Shown here in pieces: positions 34,855 through 46,512 of a stretch of 64,000 nt of DNA. Every line of letters begins with the position of its first letter. Within the stretch, counting starts at the first letter, position 1. This DNA comes from CAVTJX01 sp963735175 (GTDB lineage: Bacteria > Electryoneota > RPQS01), in contig CAVTJX010000015.1 of assembly GCA_963735175.1 (NCBI GenBank), positions 358,657-422,656 on the forward strand, given 5' to 3'. Below the pieces are notes generated by a model. That model was given only the letters and a program-made list of their open reading frames with translations, had not been told where the DNA came from and did no database searches. The position numbers and the translations under genes were made by a program.

Positions 34855-37327
34855 ATGCCTCGTGCCGATCTGCGCGTGCATTCGCGCCACTCCGACCGCC
34901 CCACGAACTTCTTCCTCAAGCGCCTGAAGGCCCCGGAAAGCCTGACGGAGCCCGAGGCGGCGTATGCCCTGGCCAAGCGGCGCGGCATGGATTTTTTCAC
35001 GCTCACCGACTCCGACACGATCAACGGTTGCCTCGAACTGACGCACCATGCCGATGTCTTCACCTCGTGCGAAACCACCGTGGCCTTTCCCGAAGACGAT
35101 TGCAAGGTTCGCCTCTTACTCTATGGCGTAAACGAAGCGCAGTTACAGCACATTCTGGGTTATCGCGGTAATATTTTTCTGGTGCGCGACTATCTGCTCT
35201 CCGAACACATCGTCCACGCCGTGGCCACGCCGCTGGATATTCTGAACCTCCGCCTCGGCCCCGATCATGTTGAGAAGCTGCTGCTGCTGTTTGATCAATT
35301 CGAGACGCGCAGCGGCGCGCGCCAGGCCCGCACCAACGATTTTATGACGGCGCTGCTCGAACACCTGACGCCGGAATTCATGGAACGGCTGCGGCGCAAG
35401 TGGAGTCTTGAGCCCGCCAGCGCCAAGCCGTGGCAAAAGGGTTTTGTCGGCGGCTCCAGCGACTATTGCGCGCAGTACACCGGCCTCACGTGGACCGAGG
35501 TGCCGCAAGCGTCCACACCCGCGGAATTCCTTGCCGCGCTGCAGCGCCGACAGGCCACGCCGGGCGGCATTCACGGCAGCACGATTGCCGCCGCGCATTC
35601 CATGTACCGCGTGGCCTTTCAGTATTATCAGCGCAACCTCGGGCAGCGGCACGCGCGCCAGCCCGACATCGTCAGCCTGATTCTTCTCGCGTGTCCTGCA
35701 ACCCGACGCGCCGCGCCGCATCAGCGCTGCCGAAATCGTGCGCGTTATCACCACCGGACTGCACCGCGTCTTCAGCGTCCGCCGCCGCCCGAGCATCCTC
35801 GAACGCCGCCTTATGCGCGAATTCCTCGCGGCCTATCATGAGATTCCACCCGGCGAACGGTTGAAGGACATTCACCCCGACGACCTTACTACCTATGACG
35901 AACGCCTCTGCGCGTTGGCCGACCGTGTCATTAGCCGTGTCAGTTACCGGCTACTCATGCAGGCGACCCGTGAGTTCGAACGTGGCCATGTCGGCAACGC
36001 GCTCACGCTGGGCTCGGCCATTCTGCCCCTGCAGGCGGTGCTCGGCCCGTACCTTTACGCCTTCGACAAACTCAATCAGGACCGGCCACTGATCAAGCGC
36101 CTCGAAGAGCGTTTCGGCCAAGCCCTCGATCTGCCGCCCACGCACCCTGCCCGTCACCGCAAAGTCGCGTGGTTTTCCGACACCGTCAACGACGTCAACG
36201 GCGTCAGTCTGACGCTCAACAAGTTCGCGCTGGAGGCGGAAAAAGAAAACGCGGACCTGACGATCATCACCTCCGCCGGACCTGCCAAGGCCCCCACTGG
36301 CCCGAAGTTTCTGAACTTTCCGCCGGTGGGCGAGATCAATGTTCCCGATTACGATTTGCAAAAGTTCAGCGTGCCGCCCGCGCTGCGCATGATCCGCTAC
36401 CTCGAGAATGCCGGCTTCACCGAATACGTGATCTTAACCCCCGGCCCCGTGGGTTTGCTCGCGCTGCTGGCGACGCGCTTTTTTCACACGCCGTGCCGCG
36501 CGATTTACCATAACGATTTTCCGCAGCACGTCAAGCACATCACCGGCGATGAGGGCCTGGAAGCGACGTCGTGGGCGTTCATGCGCTGGTTCTACGGCAA
36601 GGCGGATGTAGTCTATTCGCCCTCGCAGTTCTATAAGGATCAGCTCGTCGAGCACGGTTTCGACGCCGCGCGGATTTTCCTGTTCAATCGCGGCACGGAT
36701 CTCGACTTCTTCAACCCGCGTCACCGCGACGACCGCTTCTACGAGCAATACGGCATTAAAGACCGCCCGGTGCTCGTCTACGTGGGCCGCGTCTCGCGCG
36801 AGAAAAACCTCGACGTGATGCTGTCGGCGTTCCTTGAAGACGCCGCCTTGAAGGAGCGTGCCAGTTTAGCAATCCTCGGCGACGGGCCGTACCTTGCGGA
36901 ATTGAAAGAGCGCTACCACCATCCGTCAGTGGTCTTCTGCGGCTTCATCAAGGGCCGCGCACTGTCCACCGCCTATGCTTCGGCGGATGTGTTCGTCTTC
37001 CCCTCCACCACCGACACCTACGGCAACTCTGTGCTGGAAGCGCAAGCCGCGGGATTGCCCGCGATCGTTTCCGACGAAGGCGGCCCAAAGGATATTATCG
37101 CGCCGGACCAGACAGGCATCGTCCTGCCCGGCCACGACAAAACCCGCTGGGCCGAGGCGATGCGCAGTCTGGCCTTTGATCGCGATCTGCGCCTGTCGAT
37201 GGCTTCTGCCGCCCGCGTTCGCGCTTCCAGCCGCGATTGGAACACCGCCTTCCGCGAGTTCTGGGACGACAAACCCTATGACGTCGCCCCCCCCATCCCC
37301 CGCGGCGCCGCCAAAGTTAAGGTGTAG
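34855..37327 (+). CDS. PHP domain fused to GT4 glycosyltransferase (one frameshift)
   Basis: This is a roughly 820-residue fusion. The N-terminal PHP-like region (1-280) starts ADLRVHSRHSD and FFTLTDSDTINGC; the second metal motif reads TDSD where PHP phosphatases have TDHD, and HAVATP replaces a His-rich motif, so metal binding looks weakened. The C-terminal 400 residues are a GT-B glycosyltransferase: WFSDTVNDVNGVSLTLN, IYHNDFPQHVKH, FNRGTDLDFFNP, VYVGRVSREKNLD, GFIKGRALSTAYASADVF and TYGNSVLEAQAAGLP. A frameshift near 35690 separates the halves, but the reading continues, so I treat it as one gene. It probably makes a glycolipid or polysaccharide bond; the PHP role is unknown. Confidence 0.78.
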
Positions 37328-37372
37328 GTCTTCCGTCTGTCATTCATTCTTCATACTTCATCCTTTCTTCCC

Positions 37373-38018
37373 ATGCCCGTCATCAATCACGCCCGCGCCG
37401 GTAAACCACAAGGCTACAAATCGGACAACCACAACAAGTGGGAGTTCGATAACCGCCTCTACCAGAAGCATCTTGAGCTTCTACCTCGACCGCATGTTTA
37501 ATTATCTGAAAGAGAGCGGCGCGGAGACGGTGCTGGATGCCGGCTGCGGCGAGGGGATCGTCTACCGGGCGATGCGTGAGCGCGGCTTTGTGGGTCACTG
37601 GACAGGCTTCGATTTCAGCCCCGCGGCCGTCGCGTTTGCCAAGCAGGCGAGCCCCGAAGCCGAATGGTTCCACGCCAGCGCGTACAAGATCCCGCTAAAA
37701 GATCGCAGCGTCGATCTCGTCTTCAGTTCGCAGGTGCTGGAGCATTTGCCACAGCCGGAGGGTCCGCTGGCCGAATACGCCCGCGTCGCCCGCCAAAACC
37801 TGCTGCTGTCCGTGCCGCTGGAGCCGTGGTTCCGCGCGCTCACGTGGCTGTCGGTGACGCTGCATCTGGGCGGCGATCCCGGCCACGTCAATTTCTGGAC
37901 GCCCGCAGCCTTCCGTCAGTTTGTGCAAGCGGCGGGCAAGCTGCGCACCTGGGACCGCACCACCGTCTACCAGATCGCGCTCGTTACAATTCTCCCCGTT
38001 TCTGTTCCCTCCCGTTGA
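37373..38018 (+). CDS. SAM-dependent methyltransferase (one frameshift)
   Basis: This protein has about 214 residues. It starts MPVINHARAGKPQGYKSDN, with a shift near 37475, then the SAM motif I LDAGCGEGIVYR, a GFDFSPAAVAF acidic loop, and motif DRSVDLVFSSQVLEHLPQPEG. It is a Methyltransf_11 type. The C-terminal part has the LTWLSVTLHLGGDPGHVNFW segment seen in methyltransferases next to glycosyltransferases. Its position right after the GT4 fusion suggests a shared envelope glycan pathway. Confidence 0.82.
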
Positions 38019-38040
38019 CGGGGGGGCTAGGGGGGTGGGA
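38003..38040. repeat. G-rich dispersed intergenic repeat
   Basis: A CCCTCCCGTTGACGGGGGGG hairpin is followed by CTAGGGGGGTGGG. Similar sequence occurs at 38875-38908, weakly at 48610-48637, and in the tandem array at 55411. Confidence 0.7.
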
Positions 38041-38045
38041 GTCTG

Positions 38046-38074
38046 TTCTGATTCGGATTTCGAATTTCGAATTT
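38046..38074. repeat. Dispersed TCGGATTTCGAATTT repeat, copy 3
   Basis: It is almost identical to the copy at 34815 and directly follows the G-rich repeat. Confidence 0.75.
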
Positions 38075-38202
38075 GGTTTCCGCAGAGTTGGCCCTCCTCA
38101 ACGAACTGGTTGATATGCCGCAACCGCTGTCGCCGCCCTGCCCGGCGTGAGTCTGATCAATCGGCCGGGGCACCAGCGTTAACCGTAATAATCTTCTACA
38201 GC

Positions 38203-38240
38203 AAGCCGCCGTGATTATTCACGGCGGCTTCTTTTATTTT
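38203..38240 (+). terminator. Intrinsic terminator
   Basis: An 11-base perfect stem, AAGCCGCCGTG and CACGGCGGCTT, with ATTATT loop is followed by CTTTTATTTT. Confidence 0.9.
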
Positions 38241-38294
38241 CCGGCGCGGGCTTTGCCAAACAAGAAGCTGAGTCTACGATGAATCTGGAATCTG

Positions 38295-38777
38295 ATGCAC
38301 GCACGAACGATGATGACAATCCCCCATATACCGATGGACATCCTGTTGATCGAAGATCGGGATGAAGACATCGGACACGTGGAAGAGGCGGTCGAGACCA
38401 CGCGGCTCTCTAACCGTGTGGTCGTGGCGCGCAACCCCGCTGAAGCGCTGATGTATCTGCGTCAGTGCGCGGCGCTGGGACCCTATGACGAGGGGCACGC
38501 GGACATGGGCAGTCCCGGGCTGATCCTCCTCGACGTCAACATGGACGGGCAGCGCGGCCTGGACATGCTGCACGACCTGCGCACCGATCGCACCCTGATG
38601 ACGATTCCCGTGGTGATCCTCACGGATACCCTCGAAGAGGCCGACCTGACCTGTTCGATGAACCACGGCGTCACCGGCTACTTCCTCAAACCGATGGACG
38701 CGGCCCAACTGCGCAAAGTAGTCAAGGATGTGGAGGAACACTGGTCGCTGCTCGCGGCCGCTCCCTGCGCAAATTGA
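38295..38777 (+). CDS. Rcp1-like response regulator
   Basis: This protein of up to 160 residues is a receiver of the phytochrome-associated Rcp1 type. The acidic pocket is LLIEDRDEDIGHVEEA, the phospho-Asp is in LILLDVNMDGQRGLDML, the Thr is in VILTDTLEEAD and the Lys is in GYFLKPMD. No output domain is present. The start could be the ATG at 38295, 38310 or 38334. No kinase is adjacent; the kinase at 13980 is a possible but unsupported partner. Confidence 0.85.
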   Translation: MHARTMMTIPHIPMDILLIEDRDEDIGHVEEAVETTRLSNRVVVARNPAEALMYLRQCAALGPYDEGHADMGSPGLILLDVNMDGQRGLDMLHDLRTDRTLMTIPVVILTDTLEEADLTCSMNHGVTGYFLKPMDAAQLRKVVKDVEEHWSLLAAAPCAN

Positions 38778-38828
38778 TGTGCATGACTGGAAATGATGAG
38801 ATGGCTTCGCGCGACGATGATGAAAAAG

Positions 38829-38858
38829 AACGCCCGCCGGTTAATCCCGGCGGGCGTT
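38829..38858. terminator. Bidirectional terminator between convergent genes
   Basis: A 12-base stem, AACGCCCGCCGG and its complement, is flanked by TTATTTT on the plus side and TTTTT on the minus side. Confidence 0.85.
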
Positions 38859-38874
38859 GATGTTATTTTCTGAT

Positions 38875-38908
38875 TCCCCCCCGCTGGCGGGGGCCAAGGG
38901 GGGGTGGA
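38875..38908. repeat. G-rich dispersed intergenic repeat
   Basis: CCCCCGCTGGCGGGGGCC forms a hairpin and is followed by AAGGGGGGGTGG. It belongs to the family seen at 38003. Confidence 0.7.
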
Positions 38909-38917
38909 ATCTGATCG

Positions 38918-41900
38918 CTAACAGCTATACACCGCGTCCACCCGCACATAATACAGCAGCACCTCGGGCTTTCCCTTCCCCAGAATCGTCTCCAGCGCGC
39001 GCGCATACGCCTCCGCTTGCGGCCTGTGTCTCAGTGACCTCTGCGGCACGTCCTCCACGCGCACGTTGTCGGTTTTGAAATCGACGATCACGGGCCTGCC
39101 GTGCTCGACGAACACCAGATCCATCGCGCCGTCCGTCAGCTTGCCGTCAATCTTCACCGTGAACGGCAACTCGCGATACCACTTTCCTGCGGGCAGAATC
39201 CGCTTCACAAACAGTTCCGAAGTCAGCGCGCGCCGCAACAGCATCTCGCCTTCCGCGCGCTGCTCGGCAGTCATCCGGAATTCTGCCGCCGCTTCGTCCA
39301 GCACACACGCCATGTTTTGCGTGTGCGGTAAATCAATCCGCTGCAACGCCAAGTGCACGAAGCTGCCAAAACGCTTGCCCGCATCCTGCGTCACCGCGCG
39401 TCCAGAATCGGTCGGCGTTGCAGCCAGGAGTATTTCGTGATTGCTGGGGCGGGTGAATTTGTCCGTACGCACGAGATCGTTCGCCGCCTTGTCGCGCACG
39501 TCCCGCCACAACCCGCGCTGAATGCGCGAATCCATCACTGCCAGCTCCGCGCTCGTGCCCCCAAATTCCAGCACCAACCCTTCCTGCTGCGGCGTTTCCA
39601 GAGAGTAGCGGCTCGTGTCCACCGCCGCGAATGCCGAAGCGCCCAATTCCGGCACGCCACCCGCTGCGCGCGCCACACGATCCAGCAGCAGCTTAAAGAA
39701 CCACTGGCCCTCACTTTGTCGCTTTTCGTTGCCCCAGTAAACCGGGATGACCAGCCGGTCGCGGGCGCGTGTCATCGCCACGTAAAACAACCGCATCGCT
39801 TCATGCCATTCGCGGTCGCGCTCGTCCGCCAGCGCCTCGGCATAGCCCGCGGTTTCGAGACCGCTCAGATGAAACTCCACGGTTTTGCCGCCGCGCCGCA
39901 CCAGCGCCGCGCTCCGCACCTGCTCGCGGTTCTGCCCCAGACGATAGAGCATCACCACCGGAAACTCTAACCCCTTGGCCTTGTGAAACGTCATGAGCTG
40001 CACCACGTCGTCGCCACTCTCGGCGATCGGCGAATCGTCCTCGCTCACGCGCAGCTCCTCCAGCCGGTTCAACCAGCGCACCAGGCGGTGCAACGAATAG
40101 CTGCCGCCGCTTTCAAACGCCCGCGCCATCTCAATCAGCTTCAATAGATTTGCCACCCGCGATTCGCCCTGCGGCTTGAGCGCGTACACCGCCACGCCCG
40201 CCGTCTTCGCGTAGAGATCCGCCAGCGTCGCCGACGGCGCGCGCGTGGCGGCCGCGGCATGCAGCTCCCGCAGCAGCGCGAAGCCCTGAAGCCAAATGCG
40301 CGGGCGCGGGTGTTTCCGTGACGTAGTCGAAGCGCCCGCCGTCAAGCCGGTGCGTCAGCAGTTCTTCATCCGAACAGCCGAAGAACGCCGAACGCAGCGC
40401 GCCAATCACCGCCGCGGTATCGAACGGATTGCAGATCGCCGCGAGCACCGTCCGCACCGCCTGGATCTCGCTCCGCTTCGGCAAATCTTTGCCGCCCGAA
40501 ACCTGGTACGGAATCTGCCGCGCCCGCAGCGCGTTTTCCAAAGCGCCGAGATGTGTCGTCGTGCTGTAAAGCACCGCGATGTCGCGGTACGCGATGGGCC
40601 GGTGCGCGCCGTTGCCGGCCACGGACGTCCGCCCCGTCGACACCAGCTCGGCGATATGTTCTGCCAGGCACGCGGCTTCCGCCGCCGCCAGCCGCTCGCT
40701 GGATTGTTCGAGATCGAATCCCGCCGGTGGCGGTAACAGCGTCGTCGCCGGTCCGTACGATTGCGGCTCGCGCCACGCCTCCATCGCGATATATTCCGGT
40801 TCGTAACGCGTTGCCGTCGGTCCCGCCATCCACGGCGCGAAGACGGCGTTGACTTCGTCGATAATCGCCGGATCGCTGCGAAAGTTCATGCGAATCGCGA
40901 GACATTCTCCGCTCCCCTCGATCTTGCTCCGCACCAGGCCGTACAAATCGAGATCCGCCCGGCGAAAGCGGTAGATCGACTGCTTCGGATCGCCGACGAT
41001 GAACAGCTTGCCGTATTCGAGCGCCACCTCTTCCCACGTGGCGGCAAAGCTGTCGGCGCGCTCGCCGAGGAAGAACACGATTTCCGCCTGCAACGGATCG
41101 GTATCCTGAAACTCGTCGACCAGCAGATAATCGAATCGCGCCTTGAAGAATTCCCGCGCGGCCCGGCTGTCCCGCAGCATGTCCCGCGCCAGTATCAGCA
41201 GGTCGTGGAAATCCAGCAGGCTGCGCTCCGTCTTCACGTCCACATACGCCCGCACCGCGCCCTTCAGCCAATGCGAGCAGCGGCGCGGCGAGGTAGCTGA
41301 CGATTTGCTGCGCCAGCGCCGTTGCGCGCGGTTCAAATTCGCCCAGGAAGAACTTCCCGCGCCGCGTCCAGCGCCTCCGGCGCCCAGGCTTCTTTACGCC
41401 CCTTCTTCGGTGCCGATTCGGCTTGTGCCGCTTTTCCAGCGATGCCAGCGAGCGCGCCGCGCTGTCCCACGCCGCCCCGTCCAGCCAGCGCGCCACTTGC
41501 CGCAGTTCCTGCGCCAGCGAATCGCTCTCGTCACGGCAACCGCTTACGCACTGCAGCTCACGCGCTACCTCCGCGCGGAAGTCCTCCACCGCTGCGCTTC
41601 AAGTCCGCCGCTCTACAGGCAGGGCACGTGCAGCGCATCCAGGTCTTCACGATAGGTGTTCAGCAGCGTGAACAGTGTATAGAGCGAATGCCCGTTGCCG
41701 TCGGCCTCCAGCCCGCGTTCCAAAAAAGGCCGCGCCGCCGGACACTCGCGCGTAAATTCTTCGGCGACCCAGCTCTGCCAGCATTCGTCCAGCAGCATTC
41801 GCGAAGTCGCTTCGTCCGCCAGCGTAAAGCCGGGATCGACCCCGGCCTCCACCGGCCGCTGTGCGATCAGGTCGCGGCAAAAGGCGTGAATCGTGCTGAC

Positions 41901-42200
41901 GGGCATGAAGTCGAGATCGGCCAGCGCCTTGCGGTACTGCTCCGCATCCTCGCCCGTGCCGCGCGCCCCCTCTTCCAGCCGCTCGCGCAGCTTCACCTTC
42001 AATTCCCCCGCGGCCTTTTCGGTAAACGTGATCGCCGCCACGCGCGAGAGCGGCGTCAGCGTTTCGCGCACGATCGTCAGGATTCGCGACACCAGCAGCG
42101 TCGTCTTGCCTGTTCCCGCGGCGGCCTCCACGAGGTAGGTGGTCGAGAGGTCATTCTGCGCGCGTTCGCGGGCTTCGGCGTCAATCAAGGGCTTTGTCAT
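38918..42200 (-). CDS. addA: AddA-like ATP-dependent helicase-nuclease (frameshifted)
   Basis: This is a roughly 1090-residue UvrD-family helicase with a C-terminal nuclease. It has Walker A VEAAAGTGKTTLL, motif Ia ITFTEKAAGELK, STIHAFCRDL, motif II LLVDEFQDTDPLQAEI, motif III VGDPKQSIYRFRRAD, motif VI VAMTRARDRLVI and the PD-(D/E)xK motif GAMDLVF...VIVDFKTDN. Frameshifts near 41600, 41350 and 40300 break it into four readings that join into one protein. With AddB it resects double-strand breaks for recombination. The ATG overlaps the addB stop. Confidence 0.88.
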
Positions 42201-45200
42201 TCGGCCTCCACAACGCTCAGGTACGCCCGCGTCTGTTCGCTGTCATGCGCCCATTTCGGCGTCAACCGGCCGGCGCCGCATGCCGCCCGCGCCGCGCAGG
42301 TGGCGCACTTGCTGTCTGCCGGATTGGGGAAGAACTCGCCGCGCGTGATCCCGTCGCGCAGCGTATTTACCACGCGCATAAATTCCGCGCGACCCTCCTC
42401 CCAGTGCGCGCTCCGGTATTCGTCCTTTACCCGCCTGGCGCGTTCATTCAAATAATAGAAAGCCGCACTTTCGACGGCCAATCCGACCTTCGCTTCCGCG
42501 GCCAGTCGATAGAGCGGCAGTTTCAGCGCGCTGCCCTGCGCGAGACTGCCGCCTTGCAGGCCGGACTTTTCCTTGCCCGTCGTGTAGTCGATGACGCGCG
42601 CCCGTCCGTCCGGAGCAAGATCAATGCGATCGAGCATGCCGCGGAACGTCATTCCCACCTTGCCCGGCAGATCCAGCTTGAAATGCTGTTCGAAGTAGCG
42701 CGGGATGAAACCCGACGGATCCTCGCTGTCGCGTCGCACGAACTCGCGTACCGTGCGCAGAATCGACTCCTGCTCCAGTTGCCAGAGCAGCGCCGCCCCC
42801 GCCACGTTGACCTCTTCAAAGCCGCGAAAGCAGCCATACGCCACGCGCTCCAGCCGCTCCAGCGCGTCCGCTTGCAACGGTAAACGTCCGGCGTCGTGTT
42901 CGCTCTGGTAAAAGCGTTCGAGAATGCGATGCACGAGCGCTCCCCGCTCGCGGGCTTCCACGCGCTGAATCTCCGGCGGTTCTCCCGCGGGCTCGGCTTC
43001 GAGTACGCGGGCGATAAAGTACTGGAATGGACACTTCGCGTATTGTTCGAGCTGCGCCGCCGACATCGCCGCCGCGCGCTCCGCGCTCCAGGCGCGTAAA
43101 GCGCGCCGCCAGCGCCGGATCCTCCACCACGCCGTCGTAGGCGGTAAAGGTGTCGCCGCGGAAGCGGCGCTCTTCGGCCTCCACGCCGCGCGCGAAGAAC
43201 GCCTGATCGTGCAGTAGATAGCCCAGCGGCGCGCAGGATTTCGTGCGCAGCGCCTCGCCCAGCCGCGCTTCGTCGTACTGAAACGCCGTGGCGGCGGTTT
43301 CGGCGGGTACGCCGCGCATGCGGCTGACCGGCACGCGCCGCCCGTGCCCGTCGACGGCGATGAAACGCTCCAACGCCGCGTAATCCATGGGCCGCCCGGT
43401 CGCCGCCTCCAGAACGCGCAGCAGATACGACGACGGCAGCCGCTCCCGCGAGGCCGCCGCCTCGCGCCGCGGATACGACAGCACTACCCGCACCCGCGCG
43501 CTTTGCAGCGCCGCGTGAAATGCGAACTGCTCGCGCTCCCGTTCGCCCGCGTGCAGCGGCAGTGGTGTGCCCTGCTTCGCGAGCGCCAGTTCGTTCAGCA
43601 GCTTCCGTTCATCGTCCAGCAGCAGCGGATCCTGGCGGACCGGTTTGGGCAACTCCTTTTCCACTACGCCCGGCATATAAACTTCGTCGAACAGCACCCC
43701 CGCCGCTTCGCGCAGCGTCGCCACGGCGGGCTCGTGCTCTTGAAAGTGCCCCTCGCGCTTCACGGGCCGCGCCAGCACCGTCTGTACCAAACGCCGGAAA
43801 TGCTCGATCTTCGAGCGGCAGTTCGAGCGCGTCGAAGTCCTCCGTCCCCTCCAGTTCCTCAGCCAGATCGTCGCACGCCGGATCGCAGACGACAAGCTCG
43901 CTGAATAACGCCCACAACGCCGCCACACGGCCGCGCCAGCTTGTGGTTTGCTTCACTTCCGCGATTCGCGCAAACAGGTATTCCGTATAACGGGCCAGCG
44001 ACTCGGCGGCCGCGATTCGCGCGGCGGCGGCAAGCTGCCCCTCGTCATCGTCCAGCGCGCGCCGCGCCCGGTCGGCTTCCAGTTGATGCTTCAGCCGCTT
44101 CAAGCCGTCCGCCCAATTGGCTTTCCCCGCCACAATCCCTGCCGCGCAGGCGAGGTAATTCCATTCGGCAACGGGCAGCGCGGCAGGACCATTCTCCAGC
44201 GCCGTCGGCCAACGCACCGGCGACGACAGCAGGAACTCCAGCACGTCCACGCGGCGGTAAGCGCTCGTCCAGCAGCGCGCTGAGCAGGCGGAAGGCGCGT
44301 CCGGGAGGCGTTTCGGCCAGCGTCCGGCACTGATGAAAATAGCCGTGCACTCCGGCGCGTTCGAGACTGTCGCGCAGCAGTGCTGCGTACGGCTCCCGCT
44401 CGCGCACAAGCATCGCAACCTTGCGCGTCGGGCAGCGTCTGCGCCAGCGGCGAGAACAGCAATTCGCGGGTGATCTCCTCCGCTTCGCGCTCGCGGCTGG
44501 GCGCGGAGAGCACCAGCAGGCTCGTGTCGTCCTCGGCCACGGGCGGCGTCGCCACATTCGCTCCCGCAAACAGCGCCCGCTGCACGTTGTCCAGCATCGC
44601 TCCCTGACCCGGCGGACGCGGCGGCAGGAAATGGCTCTCCACGTGCTGCGCGAGATACCATTCGTAGAGCGGCTTCACGCCATCGCACGCGGGCGTCTCG
44701 CGGTAGGGCAGATAAATCGTCGTCTGCGGCCGGCGGCGCAGCAGCGCCGCCACAAACCGGCGCTCCAGCGCGGTCAATTCATCGAGGCCATAGAGGATCA
44801 GTGGCGTAGCGCACGGCCGTCTCCGCTTCCGCCGCCAGTTGCAGGACAGACCGCTCATCCACCAGCTTCTGCTCCCCCAGCAACCGTTCGAGTTCCCGCC
44901 ACACCGCCAGCAGATCGCCCAGTTTCTCCCGCAATGTTGCCTGCATCGTGCCCTTCAATCGCGCCGCTGCCCCCTCCAACTCGTCTGCCGTCAAACCCGC
45001 GCCGCGCAGCTCGTTCAGCGTAGTCCAGAGGGCCCGCCGCAAGCCATCGCGGTGGGCCAGGCGCTCAAAATAGCGCAGCGGCCGCACGGCTTCCACCGCC
45101 CGGCTCATCAACGGGTCATACAGCACATCGCGCAGTTTTCGCAGGCCCCGCGCGCGCAGCACGGGCCGCGCCGCCTCAGCCGCCAGTTCCGACACGGTCC

Positions 45201-45387
45201 AGAAGCGAACGTTGGCGTGCCCGCCGGCCTGCGCCAGTTCCCGCTTCAGATGCAGCCGTAAAAGCTGCCCGCTCACCACCACGTCCAGCGGCGCGAACGG
45301 ATCCGCCTGCCGCCCGACGGTTACATCCGCCCGAAAGCGCTCCTGCAACTCCGGATAATAGCCACCGTAGAGAATGGAACGAACCAT
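42197..45387 (-). CDS. addB: AddB-like helicase-nuclease subunit (frameshifted)
   Basis: This protein has about 1060 residues, broken by at least four frame changes (near 44820, 44420, 43820 and 43090). The pieces give an N-terminal inactivated helicase (LILYGLDELTALERRFV, EREAEEITRELL), then a PD-(D/E)xK nuclease with GMLDRIDLAPDGRARVIDYTTG. The cysteines in YAKCPFQYF and SKCATCAARAAC are those that bind the AddB [4Fe-4S] cluster. It is the partner of addA, with stop and start overlapping (ATGA). No repeat or mobile element is visible around it. Confidence 0.85.
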
Positions 45388-45637
45388 AGTTGAAAATCTG
45401 GTTGGCGAACGGCACGGACAATGCCCTGACCATTCGGAGCACGGTCGGCGATTCGCCTGAATTGGACTAAGGACGGGGGATTCTACATACTATGCAATGT
45501 ACATCCACGCCCACACAAAGTCAACGGCCCCACCGCCCTCCGCCCCAGATTTCCCCGGCACATGGCTTGCTATCTGAATTATGGCAGGTTCTCAGTATCC
45601 ACACTCCCGGCACGTGGTATCAAGGTAAGACTCATTC

Positions 45638-46512
45638 ATGTTAGCGATCATCGGCATTCATCGTTGTGACGTTGGGCGTTATCGGCGGCTTCACCATGGG
45701 CGGCGGAGTCCTCCTCGTCCTGTTTCAACCCGCCGAGTTTGTCACCATCGGGGCGGCCGCCATCGGCGGCCTGCTGATCTCCGTACCGATCAAGACCCTG
45801 AAAACCGTCATGGCCGACGTCGCCGGGATTATCAAGGGCAACGCTCCCGACAAGTCGATTTACATCGACGTGTTGCAGCTTCTCAACGACCTGTTTCAAA
45901 TCGCCCGCAAAGACGGCATCATCGCCCTCGAACCGCACGTCAATGACCCGAAAGAAAGTGCCGTCTTCCAGCGCTATCCGCGCATCGTCGGCAATCACTC
46001 CGCCAATCCCTTCATCTGCGATACCATCAAGCTATTCCTGGCCGGATCGGTCCCGGCCCACGAAATCGAAATGCTGATGGACGCCGAAATCGAGACCCAC
46101 CACGAGGAGGCGATGGTCTCCCCCGCCACCCTCTCGCGGCTGGGCGACTCCCTGCCCGGTCTGGGCATTGTGGCCGCCGTGCTGGGAATCATCATTACGA
46201 TGGGGCACATGGACGGCGGCGCGGCCGTCGTCGGCCACCACGTGGCCTCGGCCCTCGTCGGCACCTTCCTCGGCGTGCTGCTGGCCTACGGTTTCGTCAA
46301 TCCGCTGGCCGCAAACCTCGAATCCAAGATCCGCAGCGATTCACGCCTCCTGTTCGTGATCAAGGCCGGCATTACGGCCTTCGCCAAGGGCATGGCGCCA
46401 TCCGTCAGCGTCGAATTCGCGCGGCGCGTCCATTTTCCACAGCGAGCGCCCGACCTTCGAAGAAGTCGAAGAGATGATGCGCGCCCGGAAAGCGGCGATA
46501 ATCCGCCCATGA
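45638..46512 (+). CDS. motA: Flagellar stator protein MotA (two frameshifts)
   Basis: The ATG at 45638 has an AAGG ribosome site. One shift lies near 45656 and another near 46433. Corrected length is about 291 residues. It has the expected four-helix layout: VTLGVIGGFTMGGG at the first helix, the cytoplasmic loop with IARKDGIIALEPHV, and the paired helices SLPGLGIVAAVLGIIITMG and GHHVASALVGTFLGVLLAYGFVNPLA. The corrected C terminus ERPTFEEVEEMMRARK is typical. The final TGA overlaps the motB ATG. Confidence 0.88.

Noticed and set aside
38918..45387. addA and addB as decayed pseudogenes
   Set aside because: All helicase and nuclease motifs are intact between isolated one-base shifts, which fits sequence error better than decay.
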